The notes beneath the pieces were generated by a model. The model searched no databases. It had not been told where the DNA came from and saw nothing but the letters and a program-made list of their open reading frames with translations. A program made the translations under genes and the position numbers. Shown piece after piece: positions 1 to 7,938 of a stretch of 64,000 nucleotides of DNA (its first letter is position 1; every line of letters begins with the position of its first letter). This DNA is from Micromonospora peucetia. GTDB lineage: Bacteria > Actinomycetota > Actinomycetes > Mycobacteriales > Micromonosporaceae. The DNA is taken from NCBI RefSeq assembly GCF_900091625.1, contig NZ_FMIC01000002.1:496001-560000 (forward strand). The letters run 5' to 3'.

Positions 1-445
1 CCTGCACCCGGGCGGTGGCGTCCCGCAGCGGCTGCACCCGGTCGGACGCGGTCTCCGCGTCACCCGACATCGTGATCGGCAGCAGCAGCGCGGAGCCGTC
101 CCGGGCCGTCACCGGCTCGCCGACCGAGGCGACCCCGGTCACCGAACGCAGCAGGACCGCCGCGTCGTCGGCGGCGGTCCTCGCGGCGGCGGGATCGAGC
201 GCGCCGCCGCGCGAGGTGATCAGGACGTTCTCCACCGCCGGGTCGTCGAAGTTGCCGGCGTCCACGATCAGCCCCGCCCGGCCGGACTCACCGACGGCCT
301 GGTCTGCGTGGCTCGCCTCCTTGAGGCCCGCGGCGCTTCCCCCGACGAAGCACACCGCCACGAACACCACCCACAGCGCGATGGCCCGCCACGGATGCTC
401 CGCGCTCCACCGTGCCAACCGCACCGTCACCGGTCGTGCCCCCAT
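1..445 (-). CDS. MMPL-family transporter, N-terminal fragment cut by the window edge
   Basis: The reverse strand from an ATG at 445 reads open to the window edge, giving 148 residues. It begins MGARPVTVRLARWSAEHPWR and runs into a hydrophobic segment (about residues 20-45), then a soluble stretch with DPAVENVLI and VASVGEPV. This is the usual start of actinobacterial MMPL/RND-type membrane transporters, which export lipids or other hydrophobic compounds across the plasma membrane: a short cytoplasmic arm, the first transmembrane helix, then a periplasmic-type domain. A GAGGGGAC ribosome site lies just before the ATG. The substrate cannot be inferred from this fragment. About 220 bases without a gene separate its start from the end of mutM. 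Confidence 0.75.
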   Translation of the reverse strand, partial: MGARPVTVRLARWSAEHPWRAIALWVVFVAVCFVGGSAAGLKEASHADQAVGESGRAGLIVDAGNFDDPAVENVLITSRGGALDPAAARTAADDAAVLLRSVTGVASVGEPVTARDGSALLLPITMSGDAETASDRVQPLRDATARVQ

Positions 446-665
446 CGCGGTCCCCTCGTCATGTCTTTCCCCTGCCAACGGGGTAGACGCTAGGGACGGG
501 ACAGGCCCGGAAACATCAGGGAACGGCCCTGGCCCGGCCCCGAACCTGTACCGGGGCTGAGAGGGCGACCCGGCCGGGCGAGCCGGGCCGAAACGGACGG
601 TTCGGGGGAGCCCTGCCGCACGGAACGGACCGACGCGCCGTCGGTGACCCGGAAACCGCTCGGGG

Positions 666-1523
666 TCATCCCCGAAGGGACACCCGGGGGCGCGGTTGAC
701 AGCGCGGGCAACTGAACGACGAACGGTTCATGAACGCCTCGCGCCGGATCGGCGCGACGCACCGGCGGCACGGCAGCCCTTCCCGGCCGTAGACGTTCAA
801 CGCCCGGTCGAAGTAGCCGCTCTCCCCGTTGACGTTGACGTAGAGGGCGTCGAAGCTGGTGCCGCCCTCCTTGATCGCCTCGCCGAGGACGTCCCGGACG
901 TGGCCCAGCAGCCGCAGCGCGGCCGGTCCGGTCAGCGCGTCGGTGGGGCGGGCGCCGTGCAGCCCTGCCCGCCACAGCGCCTCGTCGGCGTAGATGTTGC
1001 CCACACCGGAGATCAGCGTCTGGTCCAGCAGCGCCCGCTTGACCTCGGTCCGCCGCCGGCGCAGCGCGGCGACGAACGCCGCGTCGGAGAACTGCGGGTC
1101 CATCGGGTCCCGCGCGATGTGCGCGATCTCCGCCGGCAGCTCCGATCCGCCGGCGGAGACCGACAGGCCGCCGAACGTACGCTGGTCGACGAAGCGCAGC
1201 TCGGGACCGTCGTCGGCGAACCGGAACCGGACCCGCAGGTGCGTCTCGTCGGGCGCGTCGATCGGCTGCATCAACAGTTGCCCCGACATGCCCAGGTGCC
1301 CGATCACGGCGTCGCCGCTGTCCAGCGGCAGCCACAGGTACTTGCCGCGCCGGCGAACGTCCAGCACCGTCCGGCCGGCCAGCACGTCGGCGAAATGCCC
1401 GCCGCCGGGAGCGTGCCGGCGTACCGCGCGAGGATGGCGTACCTCGACGGTGGAGATCCGCCGGCCGGTGACCCAGCGGGCCAGGCCCTGCCGGACCGTC
1501 TCGACCTCCGGCAGCTCAGGCAC
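666..1523 (-). CDS. mutM: Formamidopyrimidine-DNA glycosylase (Fpg/MutM)
   Basis: Bifunctional DNA glycosylase/AP lyase that removes 8-oxoguanine and formamidopyrimidines in base excision repair. I start it at the GTG at 1523 because this yields the family's invariant N-terminus PELPEVETV, in which the proline after the removed initiator is the catalytic nucleophile and the next Glu is also catalytic. The RRGKYLWL lysine (near residue 57) and the C-terminal zinc finger (CRRC then CPRC) are present. The length, 285 residues, is normal. The start overlaps the rnc stop by 8 bases (GTGCCTGA), indicating translational coupling, and rnc-mutM is the order found across actinobacteria. Confidence 0.97.
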   Translation of the reverse strand: MPELPEVETVRQGLARWVTGRRISTVEVRHPRAVRRHAPGGGHFADVLAGRTVLDVRRRGKYLWLPLDSGDAVIGHLGMSGQLLMQPIDAPDETHLRVRFRFADDGPELRFVDQRTFGGLSVSAGGSELPAEIAHIARDPMDPQFSDAAFVAALRRRRTEVKRALLDQTLISGVGNIYADEALWRAGLHGARPTDALTGPAALRLLGHVRDVLGEAIKEGGTSFDALYVNVNGESGYFDRALNVYGREGLPCRRCVAPIRREAFMNRSSFSCPRCQPRPRVSLRG

Positions 1524-2325
1524 GACCCAGGCCCGCCTCGGCAGCCTCCACGGTCTCGTCCCCGGCGGCCGGCCCGTCCACCTCGGCCGCCTCCCGCGCG
1601 GCCCGCTCCTGCTCCGCCTGCTCGGTGAGCGTCCGCCAGGCCGCCTCGGCGGCCCGCTGCTCGGCCTCCTTCTTGCTCCGTCCGTCGGCCCCGCCGTAGC
1701 GGTTGCCGGCGACCACCACCCAGGCGGTGAACGTCTTGAGGTGATCCGGTCCGGCGCCCTCGATGCGGTATTCGGGGACACCGAGCCCGAGCGCCGCGGT
1801 CAACTCCTGGAGGCTGGTCTTCCAGTCCAGGGCCGCGCCCCGGCCGGCCGACTCGGCCATCAACGGGTCGAACAGCCGGTGGATGACGATCGCCGCGGTG
1901 TCCAGCCCGTACTGGAGGTAGATCGCCCCGAGCAGCGCCTCCAGGGTGTCGGCGAGGATGCTCGCCTTGTCCCGGCCGCCGGTGGTCTCCTCCCCCTTGC
2001 CGAGCAGCAGGTAGGCGCCGAGCCCGTCCGGGCCGAGGCCCCGGGCCACGTCGGCGAGGGCGCGCATGTTGACCACGCTGGCCCGCAGCTTGGCCAGTTG
2101 CCCCTCGGGCAGGTCGGGGTGGTTGTGGAACAGCGCGGTGGTGATCACCACGCCGAGCACCGAGTCGCCCAGGAACTCCAACCGCTCATTGGTGGGCAGG
2201 CCACCGTTCTCGTACGCATAGGAACGGTGGGTCAGCGCGCGCTCCAGCAGCTCCGGATCCAGGCTGATGCCGAACGCGGCTTCCAGGTGGCCGACGGACG
2301 CCCGCCGCCGCTTGTCGTTGCTCAT
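1516..2325 (-). CDS. rnc: Ribonuclease III
   Basis: Double-strand-specific endoribonuclease for rRNA and mRNA processing. The signature [13 protein letters not shown] (about residues 46-58) carries the metal-binding acidic residues, and a C-terminal dsRNA-binding domain begins near DWKTSLQEL and contains the basic helix [11 protein letters not shown]. An Ala/Glu-rich tail of about 30 residues follows. The start overlaps the upstream plsX-like gene by 4 bases (ATGA) and the stop overlaps mutM, so the three genes are probably co-transcribed and translationally coupled. Its 269 residues are slightly more than usual because of the tail. Confidence 0.97.
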   Translation of the reverse strand: MSNDKRRRASVGHLEAAFGISLDPELLERALTHRSYAYENGGLPTNERLEFLGDSVLGVVITTALFHNHPDLPEGQLAKLRASVVNMRALADVARGLGPDGLGAYLLLGKGEETTGGRDKASILADTLEALLGAIYLQYGLDTAAIVIHRLFDPLMAESAGRGAALDWKTSLQELTAALGLGVPEYRIEGAGPDHLKTFTAWVVVAGNRYGGADGRSKKEAEQRAAEAAWRTLTEQAEQERAAREAAEVDGPAAGDETVEAAEAGLGRA

Positions 2326-3419
2326 GATGTGGGTACCTCGGTGTCGGTGGTGCGGTCGGTGCGGTCCTCACGGTCGCCCGCCTCGGCGCCGTCGAGCAGC
2401 GCGCGGACCTGGTCGGTGGCACGCCGCCGCCGGAGGTGGGCGGCCAGCGCGATGCCTGCGGCGACGTCCTCGGCCCGGGCGGCGCCGTGGCAGACGACCA
2501 CCGTCCCGGCGACCCCGAGCAGGGCTGCCGCCCGGGGGGCGGCGCCGCCGGACGGGGGCCCGCCGGCCATCGCGTACGCGCCCTCGATCGCCTTGAGCAG
2601 CACGTTACCGGTGAACCCGTCGGTGACCACCACATCGGCGCGCGCGCCGAGGGAGACGTCGTACCCCTCGACGAGGCCCACGTAGCGGCCCTCGCAGGGC
2701 AGCGACGAGGTGGCGAGGACGGGATCGGCGAGCCGGCGGGCCCGGTCGCCCTTGCCTGCCTCGGTGCCCACCGACAGCAGCCCCACCCGGGGCGCGGTGA
2801 CGGCGTGCGTCACCGCCGCGTAGGCGGCGCCGAGCACGGCGTGGCGGGCGAGGGTGGCCGGGCGCGGCTCCAGCGAGCCGCCGACATCCAGCAGCACCAC
2901 CGGACCGGCGACGGCCGGCAGGGTGGCGACCAGCGCGGGACGGCGTACGTCGGGCCAGCGGCCGAGGCCGAGCGCGACGGCGGTGACGGTGGCGCCGGTG
3001 GACCCGGCGGAGACGAGCGCGTCGGCGAAGCCGTCGCGGACGGCGTGCACCGCGGCGCGGACGGTGCTGTCGGCGCGGGCCGCCACCGGGTGGTCGGCCA
3101 TGCCGACGACGGTGCGGACCGGCCGGACGGTGACCCGGGCGCGCTGCGCCGGGTCGAGGGCACGGATCAGCTCGTCGGCGGCCTCGGCCGGGCCGACGAG
3201 CAGCAGGTGCAGGTTCGGGTCGGCGCGCACGGCTCGCAGAGCGCCGTCAACCACGACGGCGGGAGCATCGTCCCCGCCGAGGAGGTCAACGGCGATCCGC
3301 GCGGTGCCCGGCTCCACCAGAACGCCGGCCGGAACAGGCCGGCCAGCGTCGGAGGGAGCCGGGACACCGGGCGATTGCCAGGGTGCGCGCGCCGCCCGAC
3401 CAGCGGTCGGGGGCGTCAC
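2322..3419 (-). CDS. plsX: PlsX-like phosphate acyltransferase (divergent)
   Basis: PlsX converts acyl-ACP to acyl-phosphate for phospholipid synthesis. The fold is recognisable: [12 protein letters not shown] near the start, [35 protein letters not shown], and [17 protein letters not shown] toward the end. Several family positions differ: the usual DAMGGDHAP is DLLGGDDAP and SAGNTGA is SAGSTGA. The C-terminus is an acidic/Thr-rich tail. A GTG at 3419 gives 365 residues; the first 35 or so are low-complexity, so a GTG nearer the [13 protein letters not shown] stretch could be the true start. It lies 12 bases after rpmF in the order yceD-rpmF-plsX-rnc-mutM, matching the common rpmF-plsX linkage. 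Activity is inferred from family membership. Confidence 0.8.
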   Translation of the reverse strand: MTPPTAGRAARAPWQSPGVPAPSDAGRPVPAGVLVEPGTARIAVDLLGGDDAPAVVVDGALRAVRADPNLHLLLVGPAEAADELIRALDPAQRARVTVRPVRTVVGMADHPVAARADSTVRAAVHAVRDGFADALVSAGSTGATVTAVALGLGRWPDVRRPALVATLPAVAGPVVLLDVGGSLEPRPATLARHAVLGAAYAAVTHAVTAPRVGLLSVGTEAGKGDRARRLADPVLATSSLPCEGRYVGLVEGYDVSLGARADVVVTDGFTGNVLLKAIEGAYAMAGGPPSGGAAPRAAALLGVAGTVVVCHGAARAEDVAAGIALAAHLRRRRATDQVRALLDGAEAGDREDRTDRTTDTEVPTS

Positions 3420-3431
3420 TCGGCGACCGGG

Positions 3432-3605
3432 TCAGACCTCGAGAACCTGGCGGCCGTTGTAGGTGCCGCAGACGGAGCAGGCGGCGTGCGGCAGCTTCGG
3501 CGACTTGCACTGCGGGCAGGCCACGGTCGCGACCACGGTCGCCTTCCAGTTCGCCCGGCGGGCGCGGGTGTTGCTGCGCGACATCTTGCGCTTGGGGACG
3601 GCCAC
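3432..3605 (-). CDS. rpmF: 50S ribosomal protein L32 (zinc-ribbon form)
   Basis: Fifty-seven residues from a GTG at 3605: the start AVPKRKMSRSNTRARRANWK is the classic L32 N-terminus. It is followed by a zinc ribbon with CPQC at residues 30-33 and CSVC at 43-46, then the NGRQVLEV end. L32 sits near the exit-tunnel side of the large ribosomal subunit. The four cysteines make this the zinc-containing (C+) paralog rather than the zinc-independent stand-in. The gene lies 5 bases after the yceD stop and 12 bases before the plsX-like gene, so all are likely on one transcript. Confidence 0.97.
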   Translation of the reverse strand: MAVPKRKMSRSNTRARRANWKATVVATVACPQCKSPKLPHAACSVCGTYNGRQVLEV

Positions 3606-3610
3606 GGTTC

Positions 3611-4174
3611 CTACTCCTCTTTACGGTTCAGTTGCGACAGGCCCGCCCAACGCGGGTCGATCTGCTCGTGACTGTGGTCGGCCGGCAGATCGTCCAAGTG
3701 CACCCCGCATTCGGGGCACAGGCCTGGGCAGTCCTCCCGGCAGAGCGGGTTGGTCGGCAGCGCAAGCACCACCGCGTCCCGCAGTACCGGCTCCAGGTCG
3801 ATCAGATCGCCCTGCATCCGGCCCACCTCGTCCTCGTCGGTCGTGAGGTCCGTGGTGCTGTCCTCGTACGCGTACAGCTCCTGGACCCGCACGGCCAGCG
3901 AGTCGTCGATCTCACGCAGGCAGCGACCGCACTCGCCCCGGACGGGACCGGTGACGGTCCCTGAGACGAACACGCCCTCGGACACCGACTCCAACTTCAG
4001 GTCGAGGTCGAGGTCCGCGCCCTCCGGCACGCTGATCATCTCCCCGCCGAGGTCCGCCGGTGCCGGTGACACCCGCTTGACCGTACGCAACGCACCAGGC
4101 CGGCGCGGCAGCTCCCTCGTGTCGAGGACCAGCGGCGACCTGGGGTTGAGTGTGGAACGCGTGTGTTTGGGCAT
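3611..4174 (-). CDS. yceD: YceD/DUF177 family protein
   Basis: DUF177 (YceD) proteins accompany rpmF in most bacteria and have been linked to 23S rRNA accumulation. I start at the ATG at 4174, giving MPKHTRSTLNPRSPLVLDT and 187 residues; a frame extending further upstream is low-complexity and has no family similarity. The core GPVRGECGRCL, then LDLEPVLRDAVVLALPTNPLCREDCPGLCPECG, is the DUF177 signature with cysteine pairs likely to bind metal. The stop is 5 bases before rpmF. The region of about 110 bases upstream, to the sepIVA-like stop, may hold a promoter. Confidence 0.92.
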   Translation of the reverse strand: MPKHTRSTLNPRSPLVLDTRELPRRPGALRTVKRVSPAPADLGGEMISVPEGADLDLDLKLESVSEGVFVSGTVTGPVRGECGRCLREIDDSLAVRVQELYAYEDSTTDLTTDEDEVGRMQGDLIDLEPVLRDAVVLALPTNPLCREDCPGLCPECGVHLDDLPADHSHEQIDPRWAGLSQLNRKEE

Positions 4175-4283
4175 AGTCAGACTCCGGCCGGTGAGAGGCC
4201 GACAAAAAAGGTTACCTGGACGACCGCCGGACCGTCGAACCGGGGGCGACGCCCCCCTCGTCTGCCGGCTGGTGAGGTGCCGC

Positions 4284-4781
4284 TCAGAAGGGTAGCGGGC
4301 GTTCCGCCTCGTCCCCACCGAAGGTGCCGATCTCACGCAGCGCATGCATCTTGTCCCGGCCGCGCTCTATCGAGGCCAGCGCCCGGGTGAGGAACTGCTC
4401 GAAGTTGGCCAGCGCGGTGTCGACGTAGTCGTCGACCTCCTCCCGCAGGCGCTGCGCCTCGGCCCGGGCCTCCGCGACGATCCGCGCGCCCTCGTGCTCG
4501 GCGGAGACCGTGATCTCGTTCACCGAAACCAGCCGGGCGTGTTCCGCCTCACCCTCGCTGATGATCCGGTCGGCCTCGCGCTTGCCGGCATCCATGATCT
4601 TGTCCCGCTCCTCCAGCAGCGCGGCGGCCCGGCGCAGGTCGGCGGGAAGTTCGGCGCGCATCTCGTCGAGGATGGCGATGAACTCGCCCCGGTCGACCAT
4701 GCAGTTGTTGCGCGACATCGGGACGGAGCGGGCCTGCTCCACCATGGCGATCAGTTCGTCGATGCGATCGAGCGGGTCCAC
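4284..4781 (-). CDS. sepIVA: SepIVA/DivIVA-like coiled-coil protein
   Basis: 165 residues from a GTG at 4781, preceded by AGGAGTGAGG. The protein is almost wholly helical with heptad-like charge patterning (EERDKIMDAGKREADRIISEGEAEHARL, here given in part; AEARAEAQRLREEVDDYVDTALANF), typical of DivIVA-type cell-division and growth scaffolds. Its position directly before yceD/rpmF-rnc-mutM matches M. tuberculosis Rv2927c, described as the septation protein SepIVA, next to Rv2926c-Rv2924c. The role in polar or septal growth is inferred from that orthology. The C-terminus (FGGDEAERPLPF) is short and acidic. Such proteins are often mis-annotated as ATP synthase subunit B because of the coiled coil. 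Confidence 0.8.
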   Translation of the reverse strand: MDPLDRIDELIAMVEQARSVPMSRNNCMVDRGEFIAILDEMRAELPADLRRAAALLEERDKIMDAGKREADRIISEGEAEHARLVSVNEITVSAEHEGARIVAEARAEAQRLREEVDDYVDTALANFEQFLTRALASIERGRDKMHALREIGTFGGDEAERPLPF

Positions 4782-4859
4782 CGGTACCTCACTCCTGTCG
4801 TTCGTCGGGCCGACCTACATGATGCGGGCTACGGCCAGTTTCCCGCTCCACACATCATG

Positions 4860-5017
4860 TCGTGCCCACCCCACCCCGCCCGGTGCGCCCCGCCCCGACG
4901 CGCCGCCGCACCACCATCCCGCACCGCCGCACCGCGGCCCGCCGCACCGCGCCACCGCCCGCCGCACCACACCGCGGCCCGCCGCACCGTCCCCGCCCCG
5001 CCCCGCACGCCCCCCCC
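4860..5017. repeat. C-rich low-complexity tract left of the IS110 element
   Basis: About 160 bases almost free of A and T in places on the plus strand, built from reiterated ccgccgcaccgcggcc-like and ccccgcacgcc-like words and ending in a run of eight C. No gene is visible on either strand. Similar words (gcacgccccgccccg) resume immediately right of the transposase gene at 6472, so the insertion sequence appears to have landed inside one C-rich tract. Confidence 0.7.
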
Positions 5018-5032
5018 GTTACCTTTTTGATT

Positions 5033-5239
5033 GTCCCCAGTCGGGGACCCTCGGTCGCCCGGCCCGGTATGACTTACTTCCCCTGTCGTGTGGATGATCC
5101 GGGGGGTGTTGTCGCCGGGTCGGGTGGCGTCGGCGGACCGCTGATAGGGACACGGCCACCCGTGTTGGGGTAGGTCTCTTCGTAACGTGGCTGCCGGCAG
5201 TCCGACGCCTGACCAGCGGCCGGGGCCACGAGAGGATGC
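5033..5239 (+). ncRNA. Candidate IS110 bridge RNA region (non-coding left end)
   Basis: In IS110-group elements the left non-coding end encodes a structured bridge RNA that pairs with target and donor DNA and guides the recombinase; that is established for characterised members. Here about 200 bases between the proposed left boundary and the transposase GTG are non-coding and contain several possible stems: gtcccc at 5033-5038 with ggggac at 5043-5048, and a gacacgg/ccgtgtt hairpin around 5149-5167. No covariation or expression evidence is available from one sequence, so the precise RNA ends and loops are not assigned. Confidence 0.35.
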
Positions 5240-6454
5240 GTGGAGGCGGGTGTGGTGCACGACGGTTACGGCGTCTACCTCGGGTTGGACGTCGGCAAGG
5301 GTGATCACCACGCGGTCGGGTTGGCCCCGAACGGCAAGCGGCTGCACGACGCGCCGTTGCCGAATACCGAGGCCCGGCTGCGGCAGCTGTTCGACAAACT
5401 CGCCCGTCACGGCACGGTGTTGGTGGTGGTCGACCAGCCGGCCTCGATCGGCGCCTTGCCGGTCGCGGTGGCTCGGGCGTGTGGGCATCAGGTGGCCTAT
5501 CTACCGGGGCTGGCGATGCGTCGGATCGCTGACCTGCACCCGGGTTCGGCGAAGACTGACGCTCGTGACGCCTATGTCATCGCTGACGCGGCCCGCACCC
5601 TGCCGCACACGCTGCGGCGGGTCGACATCGGCGACGAGACCTTGGCCGAGTTGGAAGTCCTGGTTGGCTTCGACGACGACCTTGCTGGCGAAGCCACTCG
5701 AGTGTCGAACCGTATCCGGGGCCTGCTGACGCAGATCCACCCCGCCCTGGAACGGGTCCTCGGCCCGAAAGTGCATCACAAGGCGACCCTGGAGCTGCTG
5801 TCGCGCTGCGGCGGTCCGGTCGGGTTACGCAAGGCCGGCCGCCGCAAACTGATGTCCATCGCCGCGCCTCACGCACCACGCATGGGTGAGCGCCTCGTCG
5901 AGCAGGTCATGATCGCCCTCGACGAGCAGACCGTCACCGTCCCCGGCACCCAGGCTGCGGAGACGATCCTGCCTCGCCTCGCCGACAGCCTCCGCGACGT
6001 CCTGCGACAACGCGACCAGGTCGCCACTCAGGTCGAGAGGATGCTTGATGCGCACCCTCTTGCCGGGGTCCTGACCTCGATGCCCGGCATCGGCGTCAGG
6101 ACCGCAGCCCGGATCCTGCTCGAAGTCGGCGACGGCACCGCCTTCGCCACGCCCGGGCACCTCGCCGCCTACGCCGGCCTCGCCCCGGTGACCCGACGAT
6201 CCGGCAGCAGCATCCGCGGCGAACACCCACCGCGAGGCGGCAACAAAAACCTCAAACGCGCGTTCTTCCTCGCCGCGTTCGCAGCCCTCGCCGACCCCAC
6301 CAGCAGGGCCTACTACGACCGCAAACGCGCCGAAGGCAAACGCCACAACGCCGCCCTCATCTGCCTCGCCCGCCGCCGCTGCGACGTCCTGTTCGCCATG
6401 CTCCGCGACAAAATCCCCTACCAACCCCGCCCCACCACCCCGATCGCCGCTTGA
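5240..6454 (+). CDS. IS110-family transposase (DEDD recombinase)
   Basis: 404 residues from a GTG at 5240. The N-terminal RuvC-like domain has GLDVGKGDHH (Asp17), VVVDQPASIG (Asp65) and KTDARDAYVIAD (Asp107, Asp110), the four acidic positions of this family; the second is Asp where many members have Glu, as in IS117-like elements. A coiled-coil middle follows. The C-terminal Transposase_20 domain has MPGIGVRTAARIL and LAAYAGLAPVTRRSGSS, with the conserved Ser-rich motif and GGNKNLKRAFF. The reading frame is complete with no internal stop, so the protein is probably functional. It recombines the element into RNA-specified targets without a DDE mechanism. Confidence 0.95.
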   Translation: MEAGVVHDGYGVYLGLDVGKGDHHAVGLAPNGKRLHDAPLPNTEARLRQLFDKLARHGTVLVVVDQPASIGALPVAVARACGHQVAYLPGLAMRRIADLHPGSAKTDARDAYVIADAARTLPHTLRRVDIGDETLAELEVLVGFDDDLAGEATRVSNRIRGLLTQIHPALERVLGPKVHHKATLELLSRCGGPVGLRKAGRRKLMSIAAPHAPRMGERLVEQVMIALDEQTVTVPGTQAAETILPRLADSLRDVLRQRDQVATQVERMLDAHPLAGVLTSMPGIGVRTAARILLEVGDGTAFATPGHLAAYAGLAPVTRRSGSSIRGEHPPRGGNKNLKRAFFLAAFAALADPTSRAYYDRKRAEGKRHNAALICLARRRCDVLFAMLRDKIPYQPRPTTPIAA

Positions 6455-6471
6455 CGAAACACATAGGGACA

Positions 6472-6539
6472 CCCCCCCCCCCCCCCCCGCACGCCCCGCC
6501 CCGTCCCCGCACGCCCCGCCCCGTCCCCGCACGCCCCGC
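6472..6539. repeat. 17-C homopolymer and 20-bp tandem array right of IS110
   Basis: A run of 17 consecutive C (6472-6488) is followed by two full and one partial copy of a 20-base unit, gcacgccccgccccgtcccc. No coding potential. The array abuts the left arm of the palindrome at 6540. Such a homopolymer is prone to slippage and to sequencing error. Confidence 0.8.
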
Positions 6540-6609
6540 CGATCTTGCACTTGCCGCCCGGTCGAACCAGCACAAAAGGTGTGGAAGAGGGGCCGAAAGT
6601 GCAAGATCG
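6540..6609. repeat. Dispersed palindrome family A, copy 1
   Basis: Perfect 13-bp inverted repeat, cgatcttgcactt at 6540-6552 and aagtgcaagatcg at 6597-6609, with a 44-base centre. It sits between convergent genes (the IS110 transposase and coaD). A closely related element with almost the same arms lies at 50051-50119, again between convergent genes and next to GC-rich tandem DNA, so this is a repeat family rather than a single terminator. Confidence 0.8.
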
Positions 6610-6717
6610 CGGGTCCCGGGTCCCGGGACCCGGGCGTGGGGCGCGGGCGCGGGACCCGGGCGTGGGCGCGGAACCCGGGCGTGGGGCCCAGAGCGCGGGG
6701 GCGGGGGCCCAGGGCGG
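6610..6717. repeat. G-rich tandem tract before the coaD stop
   Basis: Plus-strand words gggacccgggcgtggg(gcgc) are repeated about four times between palindrome A and the end of coaD. No gene is visible. The tract contains several gggtcccggg-type self-complementary words and could form strong hairpins at the 3' end of the coaD transcript. Confidence 0.65.
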
Positions 6718-7200
6718 TTACGGGCGGGGGCCGAGGCGGGACTGGAGGGCCTCGCGTACCGAGTCGGGGACGTGGGCGGAGATGTCGCCGCCCCACTTCG
6801 CCACGTCCTTGACCAGGCTGGAGGAGAGGAACGAGTAGAGCGGGTTGGTCGGCATGAACAGGGTCTCGACGCCGGCCAGGCCGATGTTCATCTGCGCCAT
6901 CTGCAACTCGTAGTCGAAGTCGCTGACCGCCCGCAGCCCCTTGATCAGCACGCTCGCCTGCTGTGCCCGGCAGAAGTCGACCAGCAGGCCGCGGAACGAC
7001 TCGACCCGGACGTTGTCATAGGAGGCGGTCACCTCGCGGAGCATGTCGATCCGCTCCTCGACGGTGAACAGGCCGCTCTTCGACTGGTTGACCAGCACGC
7101 CCACGATCACCTCGTCGAACAGCCGGCTCGCCCGGCCGACGATGTCGAGGTGCCCGTTGGTGACCGGATCGAACGAGCCGGGACACACAGCACGTCTCAT
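6718..7200 (-). CDS. coaD: Phosphopantetheine adenylyltransferase
   Basis: Transfers AMP from ATP to 4'-phosphopantetheine, the penultimate step of coenzyme A synthesis. I start at the ATG at 7200, giving MRRAVCPGSFDPVTNGHLDI with the nucleotidyltransferase TxGH motif; 160 residues is the usual length. FMPTNPLYSFLSSSLVKDVA matches the conserved C-terminal substrate-binding region. The start overlaps the rsmD stop by 4 bases (ATGA), so the two are translationally coupled, as in most actinobacteria. Confidence 0.97.
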   Translation of the reverse strand: MRRAVCPGSFDPVTNGHLDIVGRASRLFDEVIVGVLVNQSKSGLFTVEERIDMLREVTASYDNVRVESFRGLLVDFCRAQQASVLIKGLRAVSDFDYELQMAQMNIGLAGVETLFMPTNPLYSFLSSSLVKDVAKWGGDISAHVPDSVREALQSRLGPRP

Positions 7201-7760
7201 GATCGGCGACCGTACCAAAGGGTCGTCTCGCCGTATCGACGGCTGCGGTCGCCGGTGATGCCCTCCACCCACCCGACCGGGCCACCACGACTCGCCCGTT
7301 CCACCACCACCAGGGCGTCCGCGGCCAGCCAGCCGCCATTGACCAGCGCGTCGAGCATCGCGCCGATCTCGGCGTCCGGCACCGCGTAGGGCGGGTCGGC
7401 GAAGACCGCGTCGTACGGGTCGCCGTCCGGGCCGGCCGCCAGCACCGTGGCGACCCTGCCGGTGACCAACCGGACGGCCGGGGCGGCGCCCAGCGTCGCC
7501 ACGTTCTCCCGGATCACCCGGGCCGCCCGGGGGTCGGACTCCACCAGCAGCACGTGTGCCGCGCCCCGGGAGAGAGCCTCCAGCCCGACCGCGCCGGACC
7601 CGGCGTAGAGGTCGGCGAAGCGGGCCCCGGCCAGGTCGACCTCGGCCTGCACGGCGCTGAACAGCGCCTCCCGGACCCGGTCCGACGTCGGCCGGGTGCC
7701 CGCGCCGGGCGGCGCGGCGATCCGGCGCCCACCAAGGGTTCCGGCCACGATCCGGGTCAC
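7197..7760 (-). CDS. rsmD: 16S rRNA (guanine966-N2)-methyltransferase RsmD
   Basis: SAM-dependent methylation of G966 in 16S rRNA. The 187-residue protein starts MTRIVAGTLGGRRIAAP, has FADLYAGSGAVGLEALSRGA as the SAM-binding motif I (about residues 48-67), and has the catalytic DPPY motif in DAVFADPPYAVPD, as expected for amino-group methyltransferases. It lies directly upstream of coaD with a 4-base overlap, matching the Rv2966c-Rv2965c arrangement. Confidence 0.95.
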   Translation of the reverse strand: MTRIVAGTLGGRRIAAPPGAGTRPTSDRVREALFSAVQAEVDLAGARFADLYAGSGAVGLEALSRGAAHVLLVESDPRAARVIRENVATLGAAPAVRLVTGRVATVLAAGPDGDPYDAVFADPPYAVPDAEIGAMLDALVNGGWLAADALVVVERASRGGPVGWVEGITGDRSRRYGETTLWYGRRS

Positions 7761-7800
7761 CGTCTCCTCCTGCTCATGGGCACGACGCTACGCGACCCGG

Positions 7801-7887
7801 CGACCGCCGACGCCGACCCGGTCCGCACCCCCGACCGACCGGCGCGACCACCGACGCCGACACGGTTTGCACCCCGACCGACCGGCG
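7801..7887. repeat. Imperfect 44/43-bp direct duplication between rsmD and recG
   Basis: Two tandem copies of a unit beginning cgaccnccgacgccgac and ending accgaccggcg, at 7801-7844 and 7845-7887, differing at a few bases. It occupies much of the 178-base gap between the recG stop (7939) and the rsmD start (7760). No open frame explains it. It may be a simple replication duplication. Confidence 0.7.
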
Positions 7888-7938
7888 CGACCGCCGCACA
7901 CCTGCGATCTCGCATTCATGACGACGGCTGCCCTGGCG

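Larger units (their letters stand above)
5018..6471 (+). mobile_element. IS110-family insertion sequence, apparently intact
   Basis: The element carries one intact transposase gene with a non-coding left end of about 220 bases and a very short right end (about 17 bases after the stop). That asymmetry is typical of the IS110 group, which lacks terminal inverted repeats. The boundaries are proposed from the places where C-rich host-like DNA stops at left (after gcacgcccccccc, 5017) and resumes at right (C-run from 6472); they are not proven. The word atagggacac occurs near both sides (5144-5153 and 6463-6472). The neighbours, a sepIVA-like gene and coaD, are both core genes on the opposite strand and neither is interrupted. 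Confidence 0.7.

Noticed and set aside
15..560. Plus-strand open frame of 181 codons at the window start
   Set aside because: It mirrors the MMPL N-terminus on the opposite strand; codon bias and domain match favour the minus-strand gene.
4860..5488. Open frames in the C-rich tract and left end of IS110
   Set aside because: Composed of His/Pro/Arg repeats created by low-complexity DNA; no ribosome site or family.
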